Under the pieces are notes generated by a model. The model saw only the letters and a program-made list of their open reading frames with translations. It did no database searches and had not been told where the DNA came from. From assembly GCA_964348695.1 (NCBI GenBank), contig CAYGDI010000005.1, positions 1-60,533 of the forward strand: a stretch of DNA of 60,533 nucleotides. The letters run 5' to 3'. A program made the translations under genes and the position numbers. Positions within the stretch are counted from its first letter, which is position 1. Every line of letters starts with the position of its first letter. Source of the stretch: JACPYF01 sp964348695 (GTDB lineage Bacteria; Patescibacteriota; Saccharimonadia; Saccharimonadales; Saccharimonadaceae). This document shows, piece by piece, positions 33,952 to 42,181 of this stretch.

Positions 33952-34993
33952 AAGATTAGTCAAAAAAATCAAGAAAAAAGACGAAGACACTGAAAAGCTC
34001 TCAAGCAGTCGTATCACTAACGAAACGGTTGCTGAACATCGTGAACAGATTCTTGCTGGTGGGAGAAAATTCAAATATCCTATTCAATACGAAAGGCACA
34101 GACTTCTTATTAATAGTATTTTTGTTTTATGTGTTGCTATAGTTTTTGCAGTTTTTGTGCTGTGGTGGCAACTATATCTAGCTCAAAATACAGGTAATTT
34201 TTTCTACCGGATCACTCAACTAGTCCCTGTTGCTGTTGCAAAAGTTGATAATCAATATGTGCCATACAACGACTACCTCATGGAATACAGAAGCTCTATT
34301 CACTGGCTGCAAAAAAAATCACGTGGGCTGAGCGCGAATTCAGAGGATAATAAACGTCAGTCAGAGCATATTAAACGTCAGTCACTTGATAGAGCTATAG
34401 AAAATGCGTATGCTCAAAAACTTGCCAATGATCTGAAAATAGAAGTTTCTGAAAAGGATATTGATGATTTTATTGATACAACTATCCAAAATAGTAGTAG
34501 TCAAAATCTTTCACGTCAGAGTTTTGAGGCAGTTCTCAGCGACTCATATGGCGTATCGCCCGAAGAGTACAGGTCTATTGTTCGTTATGCGATCACAAAG
34601 CAGAAAGTATCATTTGCAATAGACAAAAAGGCACAGAAACGTATAGAGGCTGCACAAAAAGCGCTAACAGCGGGACAAGTTTTTGAAGAAGCGGTTGTCA
34701 TATATTCTACAGACGAAACCGCAAAGGTTACTAAAGGTGATGTAGGCTTCGTACCGAAAAATAACCAAGATCAAGGTCTAGCCCAGGCGGCTTCAAAGAT
34801 GACCGTAGGACAGGTCTCGGATATAATACGAGGCACTGATGGCTATTACATAATAAAACTTATAGAGACAAAGCAAGATCAAGTCCGGTATGCACGAATC
34901 AAAGTTGATTTGACAGAGTTTGATAACGCATTGAAAAAATTGAAGACTCAGTCGAAAGTGCAAGAATACATAAAAGTTAGAAAAGATGTATAA
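33944..34993 (+). CDS. Membrane-anchored parvulin peptidyl-prolyl isomerase
   Basis: 349 residues: charged cytoplasmic N-terminus, one membrane segment (LLINSIFVLCVAIVFAVFVLW, about 50-72), a SurA-N-like helical chaperone region and a PpiC-type rotamase domain (about 225-310; QVFEEAVVIYSTDETAKVTKGDVGFV and IIRGTDGYYIIKLIE). Probable folding factor for exported proteins such as pilins and surface proteins. A run HIKRQS is repeated near residues 140-148 (KRQSEHIKRQS). Confidence 0.85.
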   Translation: MVKRLVKKIKKKDEDTEKLSSSRITNETVAEHREQILAGGRKFKYPIQYERHRLLINSIFVLCVAIVFAVFVLWWQLYLAQNTGNFFYRITQLVPVAVAKVDNQYVPYNDYLMEYRSSIHWLQKKSRGLSANSEDNKRQSEHIKRQSLDRAIENAYAQKLANDLKIEVSEKDIDDFIDTTIQNSSSQNLSRQSFEAVLSDSYGVSPEEYRSIVRYAITKQKVSFAIDKKAQKRIEAAQKALTAGQVFEEAVVIYSTDETAKVTKGDVGFVPKNNQDQGLAQAASKMTVGQVSDIIRGTDGYYIIKLIETKQDQVRYARIKVDLTEFDNALKKLKTQSKVQEYIKVRKDV

Positions 34994-35023
34994 AAAATGA
35001 CTCTACCCGAAAGTAGAGTCATT
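34991..35023 (-). terminator. Terminator of minus-strand membrane gene
   Basis: 11-bp stem AATGACTCTAC/GTAGAGTCATT (34996-35006, 35013-35023). Read on the minus strand the stem is followed by a T run (A run at 34992-34997 on plus). Confidence 0.8.
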
Positions 35024-35036
35024 GATCGTAGCCAAA

Positions 35037-35348
35037 TTACTTGACGTCTTCAATCTCAAGATCAAGTCCGCCGCTCTCACTGAACACAAAGTTCAGAATC
35101 AAGCTTGCTATAGCACCTTGCACCCATCCAATGATGTATGCAACTACTGGAAAGAGTACGATTGCAAGACTAAAGACAACAATACTGATGCCTAGTCCTT
35201 TTACAATTGAACTCTGTTCTGTTATTTGCCCTGCAACCACTGCTAAAGTGAATGCAGCACCGTATACAAATGCGATAATTGATTGCGTGACCGCAACAAC
35301 TTTCGCAAATGAACCCACCCGAAGTTTGTTGACACGAATCGTCTTCAT
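35037..35348 (-). CDS. Small membrane protein, DUF3566-like
   Basis: 103 residues with three hydrophobic segments; the end IIGWVQGAIASLILNFVFSESGGLDLEIE resembles DUF3566-type membrane proteins (tentative). A strong GGAGGGG lies 6 bases before the ATG, and TACAAT about 25 bases further upstream is a likely -10. Monocistronic with its own terminator. Function unknown. Confidence 0.7.
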   Translation of the reverse strand: MKTIRVNKLRVGSFAKVVAVTQSIIAFVYGAAFTLAVVAGQITEQSSIVKGLGISIVVFSLAIVLFPVVAYIIGWVQGAIASLILNFVFSESGGLDLEIEDVK

Positions 35349-35452
35349 GTACCCCTCCGTTTTAAATTTGCAACTTTATTGTAACATTTTTATTCGTTAA
35401 TACAATATTACTTATGCTTGTTAGTATCGATAAATGTAAGTTTTCGAATACA

Positions 35453-35475
35453 AAACCACCCCTGTAGGGTGGTTT
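35453..35475 (-). terminator. Terminator downstream of tRNA-Asp
   Basis: 9-bp stem AAACCACCC/GGGTGGTTT with 5-base loop; on the minus strand it is followed by TTTT, 15 bases after the tRNA end. Confidence 0.8.
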
Positions 35476-35489
35476 AATTTTCAAAAATC

Positions 35490-35567
35490 TGGCGGGCCCG
35501 ACCGGATTCGAACCGGCGATCTCCTCCGTGACAGGGAGGCGTGATAGGCCAGCTTCACTACGAGCCC
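35490..35567 (-). tRNA. tRNA-Asp (anticodon GTC)
   Basis: On the minus strand: acceptor GGGCTCG/CGGGCCC, D stem GTGA/TCAC, anticodon loop CTGTCAC (GTC), T stem GCCGG/CCGGT with TTCGAAT, discriminator G and encoded CCA. Confidence 0.96.
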
Positions 35568-35700
35568 TCGTAATTTTCTGACTCTGGCTATATTAGCAGT
35601 TTTAAGTTTTCAAATCAACAGGGGTAATAGATTTTTGAAAATAAAAGAAGATAGATTGTAGGATTTGGGTTGGATATTGTATAGTAGATACAGTTTTACC

Positions 35701-36069
35701 ATGAATATTGGACACATACTGCAAAAACTAGTAGACGATAGAGCCTTTATGGCGTCTTGGTTCGTTTTGTTATTCTCTACAGTAATAACGACTATTACTC
35801 TTGCTTTGCAGATCCACCCCTCTGATCTCAATACGCAAACACGCTACACAGCTTTTGGTGATGTGCAAATATACAGCAATCCTTGGTATCATTTGCTCCC
35901 AATTGTCCTATTCGGATTAACAGTTTTTATACTACATACACTTATTGCAATCAAAATCTTCCTGACAAAGAGCAATCATCTTGCGAGACTGTTTCTTTGG
36001 GTGAGTATTGTGATAGTGGTGGTTAGTATGATTATTGGACTCGCCGTATTAGGGTTAGCCTCTATATAA
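35701..36069 (+). CDS. Small membrane protein
   Basis: 122 residues with three hydrophobic segments (FVLLFSTVITTITLAL, LLPIVLFGLTVFILHTLI, LFLWVSIVIVVVSMIIGLAV). ATG 35701 was chosen since TATAGT (35680-35685) would start transcription about 9 bases upstream; no Shine-Dalgarno. It ends 3 bases before the glycosyltransferase gene, so it is probably a partner of that membrane enzyme. Family not recognised. Confidence 0.65.
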   Translation: MNIGHILQKLVDDRAFMASWFVLLFSTVITTITLALQIHPSDLNTQTRYTAFGDVQIYSNPWYHLLPIVLFGLTVFILHTLIAIKIFLTKSNHLARLFLWVSIVIVVVSMIIGLAVLGLASI

Positions 36070-36072
36070 AAA

Positions 36073-37695
36073 ATGATAGATATAGAACTACCACTAGGTA
36101 AACGAACTAAAACGTATCGTTTTTTTGAAATACTACCAGCAATGATTAGTTATGGTTATATTGTTCTTTTGATTGTACTCTCTGTAGTAAACCCTTTTCT
36201 AGCAGCAATGTACTTACTCGCGGTCATTCTGACTCTTCTTATAAAATCTGGAGCTATTGCAATCAGAACCATACAAGGTTATGGTCATTTACAAAAAGCT
36301 CGATCGGTTGATTGGCAAAAGAGATTGAACGAGCTTGATCTAGCACGTTCGACCAAAAAATCTATTCCAGGTGTACAGCCGCGAGAATTTCATGCAAAAT
36401 ACCATACACAGTATCTAGAAGAGTTACGTCAATACCCCGAAAAGTACCCAAAAGTTGGTGATATACATCATGCTGTTATTGTAGCAACCTACAACGAAAG
36501 TATTGAGACACTCAGACCTACACTGCAGTCGATTGCTGACACGCAGTTTCCAAATAATAAAATCATTCTAGTGTTGGCTTACGAAGAGAGAGGTGGAGCA
36601 GAAACAAAGGCAACTGCCAGGCAGCTTCAAGAAGAATTTGGTACACAATTTCATGCATTTTTAGCAGTCAAACACCCTAAAGATTTACCTGATGAATTAA
36701 TAGGCAAGGGCTCAAATATTACATACGCTGGCAAGTATCTTAAAAAATGGCTCAAAACTCAAAAGATAGACAAAGAATCACTCATAGTTACAACCCTTGA
36801 TAGCGATAATCGCCCTGATGAAACTTATTTTTCATATGTTGCGTACGAATATATAGTGCGTCAAAACCGACAGAGTCTCTCTTTCCAGCCAATCGCACTA
36901 TTCCTCAATAATATATGGGATGCACCAGCCCCTATGCGTGTAATAGCAACGGGCAACTCTTTTTTTAACATCATTATGTCTATGAGACCGCACGTGTTGA
37001 GGAATTTTGCCTCTCATTCCCAGCCATACAGCGCACTCGAAGATATGGATTTTTGGAGTGTCCGTACGGTTGTAGAAGATGGCCATCAATATTGGCGAAG
37101 CTATTTTCATTTTGACGGAAAATACGGGGTTGTACCGATTTATGTGCCGATCTACCAAGATGCTGTGCTTTCACATACGTATTGGAAAACGCTCAAGGCT
37201 CAATTTGGGCAAGTGTCTCGCTGGGCATACGGTGCATCAGATGTTCCGTATGTAGCTGTACGGGTTCTCAGTAAAAAACGTACAGTTCCGTTTATCTCAG
37301 GCATACCGCATCTCGTGAGATTGATAGACAACCACACTACATGGGCTAGTATGTCTATTCTTGTAGCGGTTGGTGGTTGGGTGCCACTTTTGCTAAATCA
37401 AGAAGCTTCTCGTAGTATAGTTGCTCACGAACTACCAGAGGTTATTAGTTCTATTCAGCGACTCGCTATGATTGGTATATTTATCACAATCTTTTTGACA
37501 TTTAAAATGTTACCACCTAGACCAGAGCGTTACAAAAAACACAGAAGTCTGCTGATGCTCGTACAGTGGGTATTGATGCCCATTACTAGTATTGCGTACG
37601 GCTCCTTGGCTGCTTTTTATTCCCAAACAAGGCTTGCGCTAGGCAAGTACATGGACACGTTCAATGTGACGGTCAAGGCAGTTAAAAAAGATTAG
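36073..37695 (+). CDS. Membrane family-2 glycosyltransferase
   Basis: 540 residues: two N-terminal membrane segments (about 17-60), a cytoplasmic GT2 catalytic domain with VIVATYNESIETLRPTLQSI, the DxD-type VTTLDSDNRPD, a VEDGHQYWR segment and QVSRWAYG (QxxRW motif of processive synthases), and three C-terminal segments. This architecture is that of cellulose/hyaluronan-synthase-like enzymes that polymerise and export a glycan. The sugar is unknown. Its stop overlaps that of the convergent nrdR gene by 4 bases. Confidence 0.85.
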   Translation: MIDIELPLGKRTKTYRFFEILPAMISYGYIVLLIVLSVVNPFLAAMYLLAVILTLLIKSGAIAIRTIQGYGHLQKARSVDWQKRLNELDLARSTKKSIPGVQPREFHAKYHTQYLEELRQYPEKYPKVGDIHHAVIVATYNESIETLRPTLQSIADTQFPNNKIILVLAYEERGGAETKATARQLQEEFGTQFHAFLAVKHPKDLPDELIGKGSNITYAGKYLKKWLKTQKIDKESLIVTTLDSDNRPDETYFSYVAYEYIVRQNRQSLSFQPIALFLNNIWDAPAPMRVIATGNSFFNIIMSMRPHVLRNFASHSQPYSALEDMDFWSVRTVVEDGHQYWRSYFHFDGKYGVVPIYVPIYQDAVLSHTYWKTLKAQFGQVSRWAYGASDVPYVAVRVLSKKRTVPFISGIPHLVRLIDNHTTWASMSILVAVGGWVPLLLNQEASRSIVAHELPEVISSIQRLAMIGIFITIFLTFKMLPPRPERYKKHRSLLMLVQWVLMPITSIAYGSLAAFYSQTRLALGKYMDTFNVTVKAVKKD

Positions 37696-38111
37696 CGCAA
37701 ATGTTTGCCGAGAACGTGTGTATGGTGAGCAGCATATTGTAGCGATACAATACGATCAAAATGCTTCAAAACACCGTATGATACCTCGCATATAGCCTCT
37801 GGAGAGGTTTTTTGTCCGTCTTTGAGTAATTTGGCTTCTATTGTTCGACACAACGCTTCCGCGGTCTCTACGTTAGAGTGTGAACGTTTAAAACACCGTG
37901 CGATACTCATCAGTAGTACGACATGGCTAAAATCATCTACATTACCTTCTGCTGAAATTACTTTCAGTTGATCTAATGCAATACCTTCATATGTGGTAAA
38001 CACAAAATTACACTGAGTGCATCTACGTCTTCGCCACACACGGGGTATTTTTGTCTTTTGACGAGAGTTTATTACCTGAGTTGTTTTTTGCCCACAATTT
38101 ATACAAAACAT
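37692..38111 (-). CDS. nrdR: Transcriptional repressor NrdR-like
   Basis: 139 residues: zinc ribbon with CINC and CTQC pairs, the basic RRRRCTQCNFVFTTYE segment that binds NrdR boxes, then an ATP-cone-like domain. NrdR represses ribonucleotide reductase genes according to dATP/ATP. The ATP-cone is divergent: the usual V-x-K-x-DG start reads KVISAEGNVDD, so the nucleotide-binding Lys is not seen. No ribonucleotide reductase gene is in the window. Start at ATG 38111. Confidence 0.82.
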   Translation of the reverse strand: MFCINCGQKTTQVINSRQKTKIPRVWRRRRCTQCNFVFTTYEGIALDQLKVISAEGNVDDFSHVVLLMSIARCFKRSHSNVETAEALCRTIEAKLLKDGQKTSPEAICEVSYGVLKHFDRIVSLQYAAHHTHVLGKHLR

Positions 38112-38321
38112 GACTACATATTGTCATACAGCTATAAAAAAAGCTAGTGGAAAACTATTTTTTTATGTGGAGAAGAGTGTATTTAAGAAGTATATTCGTA
38201 AAAAAGTTTAAAATTCGAAAGTTCAGATACCTTATGGATGCTTGTTTCGTGTTTTTTCATAACTCTATACTAGCACTTTGTACTAAAAATGTCAATATTA
38301 TGCTTATGTAGTTGACCATAA
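38112..38321. other. Intergenic stretch without a gene
   Basis: About 210 AT-rich bases upstream of nrdR (minus) with no convincing reading frame. It must hold the nrdR promoter on the minus strand, but no box is clear enough to call. A GTAAAAAAGTTTAAAATTCG segment is A/T-rich only. Confidence 0.5.
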
Positions 38322-38360
38322 ATTTAAAATATCTCATTGTATGAATGAGATATTTTAAAT
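38322..38360 (-). terminator. Long AT-rich hairpin after tRNA-Val
   Basis: Perfect 17-bp stem (38322-38338 with 38344-38360) and 5-base loop GTATG, directly abutting the 3' end of the tRNA on the minus strand. Its AT-rich arms and position suggest a terminator or processing signal; no clean T run follows. Confidence 0.55.
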
Positions 38361-38436
38361 GGTGGGCGATGAGGAATTCGAATCCCCGACCTCCTCAACG
38401 TCAATGAGGCGCTCTAGCCAGCTGAGCTAATCGCCC
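38360..38436 (-). tRNA. tRNA-Val (anticodon GAC)
   Basis: On the minus strand: acceptor GGGCGAT/ATCGCCC, D stem GCTC/GAGC, anticodon stem CCTCA/TGAGG with loop TTGACGT (GAC), T stem GGGGA/TCCTC with TTCGAAT, encoded CCA. Confidence 0.95.
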
Positions 38437-38477
38437 TTGTGAATATCAGCATATCAAAAACAGAGGCCACGCGCAAT

Positions 38478-38493
38478 TACCACGTGGTACAAT
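38478..38493 (+). promoter_or_regulatory. thrS -10 element overlapped by a palindrome
   Basis: TACCACGTGGTA (38478-38489) is a perfect 12-bp palindrome whose last two bases are the first two of the -10 hexamer TACAAT (38488-38493). A repressor bound there would block the promoter. The predicted start (38500) favours ATG 38503 over ATG 38497. Confidence 0.55.
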
Positions 38494-38502
38494 AATATGC
38501 AT

Positions 38503-40347
38503 ATGAGTGATCACGATAAACTATACGCTATGCGCCACAGCTTGGCACATATCACAGCAGCTGCAGTACAGCGCCTCTGGCCAGAGGCTAAATTTGGCGT
38601 TGGACCAGTGGTCAAAGACGGTTTTTATTATGATATAGATATTGCGAATGTGACTATATCAACTGAAGATTTTGCCAAGATAGAGTCTGAGATGCACAAG
38701 ATTATAGAGGAAAAACAGGCTTTTGAACGCAGTGAAAAGCAAGTGGACGATGCAATAGATTGGGCAAAAGGTGCCAAGCAACCATACAAGGAAGAGCTTT
38801 TGAATGATCTAAAGCGCTCAGGCACTACTGTTGCTAGCGATCTAAACTCTGACGAGTTGGGTACTATTGCAGATGGAGATGGTGCTGTAGAAAATGTTAG
38901 CTTTTATACAAATGGTGATTTTACCGACCTTTGTCGTGGGCCGCACGTTGAAAATACTAGCCAAGTTGGGGAATTCAAGCTACTGCGTGTTGCTGGCGCT
39001 TACTGGCGAGGCAAAGAGACAAATCCGCAAATGCAGCGTTTGTATGGGGTGGCGTTTGAAACTAGCAAGGAATTAGAACATTATCTAGAGCTACAACAGC
39101 AGGCAAAAGACCGCGATCACCGCAAATTAGGCAAAGAATTGGATCTTTTTGTAACATCCGAGCTGGTCGGGTCTGGTTTGCCTATGTTCACGCCACGCGG
39201 GACAGTACTACGCGAAGAACTATCACGTTATTCAAACGAACTTCGTGAACAGATTGGTTTTGAGAAAGTTTGGGTACCCCATATAACAAAGACTGCGTTA
39301 TATGAAAAATCAGGCCACCAGGCAAAATTTGGTGACGAGCTATTCCTAGTCAAAAGCCAAGAAACTTCTGATGAATTCGTACTAAAACCAATGAATTGTC
39401 CTCATCACACACGTATTTATGCTGCAAAACCACGTAGTTATCGCGATTTACCTGTTCGCTATCTAGAAACAACTACCGTATACCGTGATGAAAAGACAGG
39501 TGAGTTGGGTGGTTTGTCGCGTGTTCGGTCAATCACACAAGATGACAGCCATGTATTTTGTCGCCAGGATCAGATAGAGGAAGAGATCAGTAACCTGTTA
39601 GCTGCGGCTAGCGATATGTACCGTGCGGTTGGCATGGGTCTGCGTGTTCGTTTGAGCTATCGTGACGAAGGCGAAGGTTATTTGGGAGACCCAGAGCTCT
39701 GGAAGGTTGCTCAATCTCAGTTAAAACAAGCTGTTGAGGCTAATAATCTAGACTATTTCGAAGAGATGGGTGAGGCTGCGTTTTATGGTCCAAAGATTGA
39801 TTTTATGGCGACTGACGCATTAGAGCGTGAGCATCAGTTGGCCACTGTGCAGCTAGACTTTGTACAACCCGATAGGTTTGAGCTCGAATATATCGGCGAA
39901 GACGGCACAAGGCAGACTCCTGTGATGATCCATAGCGCACTACTAGGTTCAATCGAGCGATTCCTGAGTGTATATATTGAACACGCGGCCGGCAAGTTTC
40001 CGATCTGGCTAGCACCAGAGCAGTTACGTATTATTCAGGTCAAAGACAGCCCAGAGCTAGATATGTTTGTTGATAAGTTAGTAGCATCAGCAAAGGAAAA
40101 CGGCGTTCGTGTAGTTGTCGATCGATCAAATGAATCTGTTGGCAAGAAAATCCGTGCTGCCGAGGTTTTGAAGGTTCCATATAGTATTGTTATAGGCGAA
40201 AAAGAATTAGAAACAGGTCAATTAACACCTAGGGTTCGCAAGGACTTGGCTGTTGAGGGGCGAGAAGACAGCAGCTACGATGCACAATCCCTGATCAGCT
40301 CGATTGCGAATGAATCTCGCTCAAGAGTGCAAAATTCTTCTCTGTAA
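38503..40347 (+). CDS. thrS: Threonyl-tRNA synthetase without TGS domain
   Basis: Charges tRNA-Thr and edits Ser-tRNA-Thr. 614 residues. The protein starts directly in the N2 editing domain: HSLAH at residues 12-16 and DLCRGPH near 143, both editing-site motifs. The N1 TGS domain (about 60 residues in E. coli) is absent, and no upstream in-frame extension exists beyond the promoter. Catalytic core motifs are complete: MNCPHH, YRDEKTGELGGLSRVR, TQDDSHVF, MIHSALLGSIERF, followed by the anticodon-binding domain (LAPEQLRIIQVKD on). Zinc ligands Cys, His, His are visible in these motifs. Confidence 0.96.
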   Translation: MSDHDKLYAMRHSLAHITAAAVQRLWPEAKFGVGPVVKDGFYYDIDIANVTISTEDFAKIESEMHKIIEEKQAFERSEKQVDDAIDWAKGAKQPYKEELLNDLKRSGTTVASDLNSDELGTIADGDGAVENVSFYTNGDFTDLCRGPHVENTSQVGEFKLLRVAGAYWRGKETNPQMQRLYGVAFETSKELEHYLELQQQAKDRDHRKLGKELDLFVTSELVGSGLPMFTPRGTVLREELSRYSNELREQIGFEKVWVPHITKTALYEKSGHQAKFGDELFLVKSQETSDEFVLKPMNCPHHTRIYAAKPRSYRDLPVRYLETTTVYRDEKTGELGGLSRVRSITQDDSHVFCRQDQIEEEISNLLAAASDMYRAVGMGLRVRLSYRDEGEGYLGDPELWKVAQSQLKQAVEANNLDYFEEMGEAAFYGPKIDFMATDALEREHQLATVQLDFVQPDRFELEYIGEDGTRQTPVMIHSALLGSIERFLSVYIEHAAGKFPIWLAPEQLRIIQVKDSPELDMFVDKLVASAKENGVRVVVDRSNESVGKKIRAAEVLKVPYSIVIGEKELETGQLTPRVRKDLAVEGREDSSYDAQSLISSIANESRSRVQNSSL

Positions 40348-40353
40348 ATATGG

Positions 40354-40359
40354 TATAAT
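40354..40359 (+). promoter_or_regulatory. -10 element of nucleotidase operon, leaderless
   Basis: TATAAT ends 8 bases before ATG 40368; leader about 2 bases, no Shine-Dalgarno. Confidence 0.7.
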
Positions 40360-40367
40360 ATTAGTAT

Positions 40368-40979
40368 ATGCGACGAGGTAAAGAGCTAATTGCGACTGAT
40401 ATTGATGAAGTTATTTTCCCATTTGTTGAACAATTTATCGAGTGGCACAACAGAGAATACGGAACGTCACTGACGGCAGAAGATTTTCATACCTATGAAT
40501 TTGGCGACGTTATTGATGAGCCTATTTCAGAAATCGTACATAGAGTTGAGCTTTTTGTTAATCAAGAACATAGTCACATAGATGTTGCGCCAATAGAAAG
40601 TGCTCAGGCAGTCATACAAGAGATGAGTGACGATTTTGATTTTCTAGGTTTAACGGCCCGACATCCTGACTTTCGAATAACTACAAAACAATATATTGAG
40701 CATTATTTTCGGTCGTTAATTCCAGAGATAGTCCTCGTGGGACACAAAGAGACCGTTAGTATTGTTCGTTCTAAAGTTGATGTTTGTCGAAGTTTTGGTG
40801 CCGCCGCGCTTGTTGATGATTCTATTCACCATACTGCAGAGTGTGCTGACACTAAAGTTCAAGGAATTTTGTTTGGAGAATACCCATGGAATAGGGGTGC
40901 AGAGACACCGCAAGGTGTTATACGCTGTGCAAATTGGAGAGAGGTGCAAGAATATGCCTACTCAACAGCAGCCTGGTAG
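40368..40979 (+). CDS. HAD-family 5'-nucleotidase (NT5C-like)
   Basis: 203 residues with HAD motifs in order: ATDIDEVIFPF (nucleophile and acid Asp), FLGLTARHPDF (Thr of motif II) and Lys in RSKVDVC before ALVDDSIHH (motif IV). This matches the small deoxyribonucleotidase-type NT5C family, so dNMP or NMP dephosphorylation is likely. First gene of an operon with strongly overlapping members: the alkyltransferase-like gene starts 26 bases before its stop. Confidence 0.75.
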   Translation: MRRGKELIATDIDEVIFPFVEQFIEWHNREYGTSLTAEDFHTYEFGDVIDEPISEIVHRVELFVNQEHSHIDVAPIESAQAVIQEMSDDFDFLGLTARHPDFRITTKQYIEHYFRSLIPEIVLVGHKETVSIVRSKVDVCRSFGAAALVDDSIHHTAECADTKVQGILFGEYPWNRGAETPQGVIRCANWREVQEYAYSTAAW

Positions 40980-41280
40980 TTTCAAAGAACTAGTATATGA
41001 ACTTGTAGCCCAAATTCCCAAAGGGCGAGTAATGACATATGGCGATATCGCAGCTTTTTGCGGGCAGGCTTCGGCATCACGCATAGTTGGTGGTTTGGCG
41101 CACTTTGGCCCGACCGATTTACCCTGGCACAGGGTTGTGAATCGTTTTGGTGGTTTGGCGGCTGGTTATTATGGCGGCAAATTAGGACACCAACAAGCTT
41201 TAGAGAACGAAGGGTTTGTTATTAAAGATATGAAAATTGTTGATTTTGAGGACAGACGATGGGCACCAAGCAGCCACTAG
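40954..41280 (+). CDS. Alkyltransferase-like protein (ATL)
   Basis: 108 residues related to the C-terminal DNA-binding domain of O6-alkylguanine-DNA alkyltransferase: IPKGRVMTYGDIAAFCG, ASRIVGGLAHF, then PWHRVVNRFGGL. The acceptor Cys of the PCHR motif is Trp (PWHR), the hallmark of ATL proteins, which recognise alkylated bases and hand them to nucleotide-excision repair instead of repairing them directly. ATG 40954 was chosen because GAGAGAGG lies upstream and the protein then has family length. It overlaps both neighbours. Confidence 0.9.
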   Translation: MPTQQQPGSFKELVYELVAQIPKGRVMTYGDIAAFCGQASASRIVGGLAHFGPTDLPWHRVVNRFGGLAAGYYGGKLGHQQALENEGFVIKDMKIVDFEDRRWAPSSH

Positions 41281-42128
41281 TTGTGATTACTGGTCCAACA
41301 GCTAGCGGCAAAAGTAGCGTTGCTATGAAACTAGCTAGTGAGTTTGGTGGGGAAATTATATGTGCCGATTCACGAACCGTCTATCGTGGTATGGATATCG
41401 GTACTGCCAAACCAACGATCGAGGATCAGCGCTTGGTTCCACATCATTTACTAGATGTTGTTGATCCAAACGATCGTTTTACTGCTGCAGATTTCCAACA
41501 TATGGCTCGTCTAGCTATAGACGACATACGATCTAGAGGTAAGATCCCATTCCTGGTTGGCGGTACTGGGTTGTATGTTGATAGCGTTGTGTTAAATTAT
41601 GAATTTGATAGTCAATACGACCCAAAATTACGAGAACAGCTAGAGGCGATGAGTCTAGACCAGTTATATAAATATTGCAAAACTAACAACATAAAATTGC
41701 CAGAAAATAGCAAGAATAAACGTTATGTTGTAAGAAATATTGAACGAAACGGTAGTGTTGTAAAGAGTAATAATGATAATTTAAGCACAAGCATTATTGT
41801 AGGAATTGCAACAGAAAAGAACGAACTAAATAACAGAATTGTTCAGCGAACTGAACACATCTTTGAGGACGGAGTCGTCAAAGAGGCAAAATTATTGGGC
41901 GAAAAGTATGGTTGGGATATACCGTCTATGACCGGTAACATCTATCCAGTAGCTCGCAAAGTTATTGATGGTGAGTTGAATATACAACAAGCCAAAGAAA
42001 AATTTATTATTCAGGACAGACGATTGGCAAAACGTCAGATGACATGGCTCAAGCGCAATGATTTTATTCAATGGAAGTCGCTGGACGATGTTTATTACTA
42101 TATAAAAACTCAGCTACAGGCTCGCTAA
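41259..42128 (+). CDS. miaA: tRNA dimethylallyltransferase MiaA
   Basis: Adds a dimethylallyl group to A37 of tRNAs reading codons that start with U. 289 residues: P-loop GPTASGKSSVA, DSRTVYRGMDIGTAKPT, HHLLDVVDP, GGTGLYVDSVV, and the C-terminal RRLAKRQMTWLKR. Slightly shorter than E. coli MiaA. Its first 22 bases overlap the ATL gene, so synthesis is coupled. Confidence 0.95.
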   Translation: MGTKQPLVVITGPTASGKSSVAMKLASEFGGEIICADSRTVYRGMDIGTAKPTIEDQRLVPHHLLDVVDPNDRFTAADFQHMARLAIDDIRSRGKIPFLVGGTGLYVDSVVLNYEFDSQYDPKLREQLEAMSLDQLYKYCKTNNIKLPENSKNKRYVVRNIERNGSVVKSNNDNLSTSIIVGIATEKNELNNRIVQRTEHIFEDGVVKEAKLLGEKYGWDIPSMTGNIYPVARKVIDGELNIQQAKEKFIIQDRRLAKRQMTWLKRNDFIQWKSLDDVYYYIKTQLQAR

Positions 42129-42181
42129 AATTGAATAAAAATGATATTATGAGTATTAAATCAGGAGGAAAATAGCAGACA

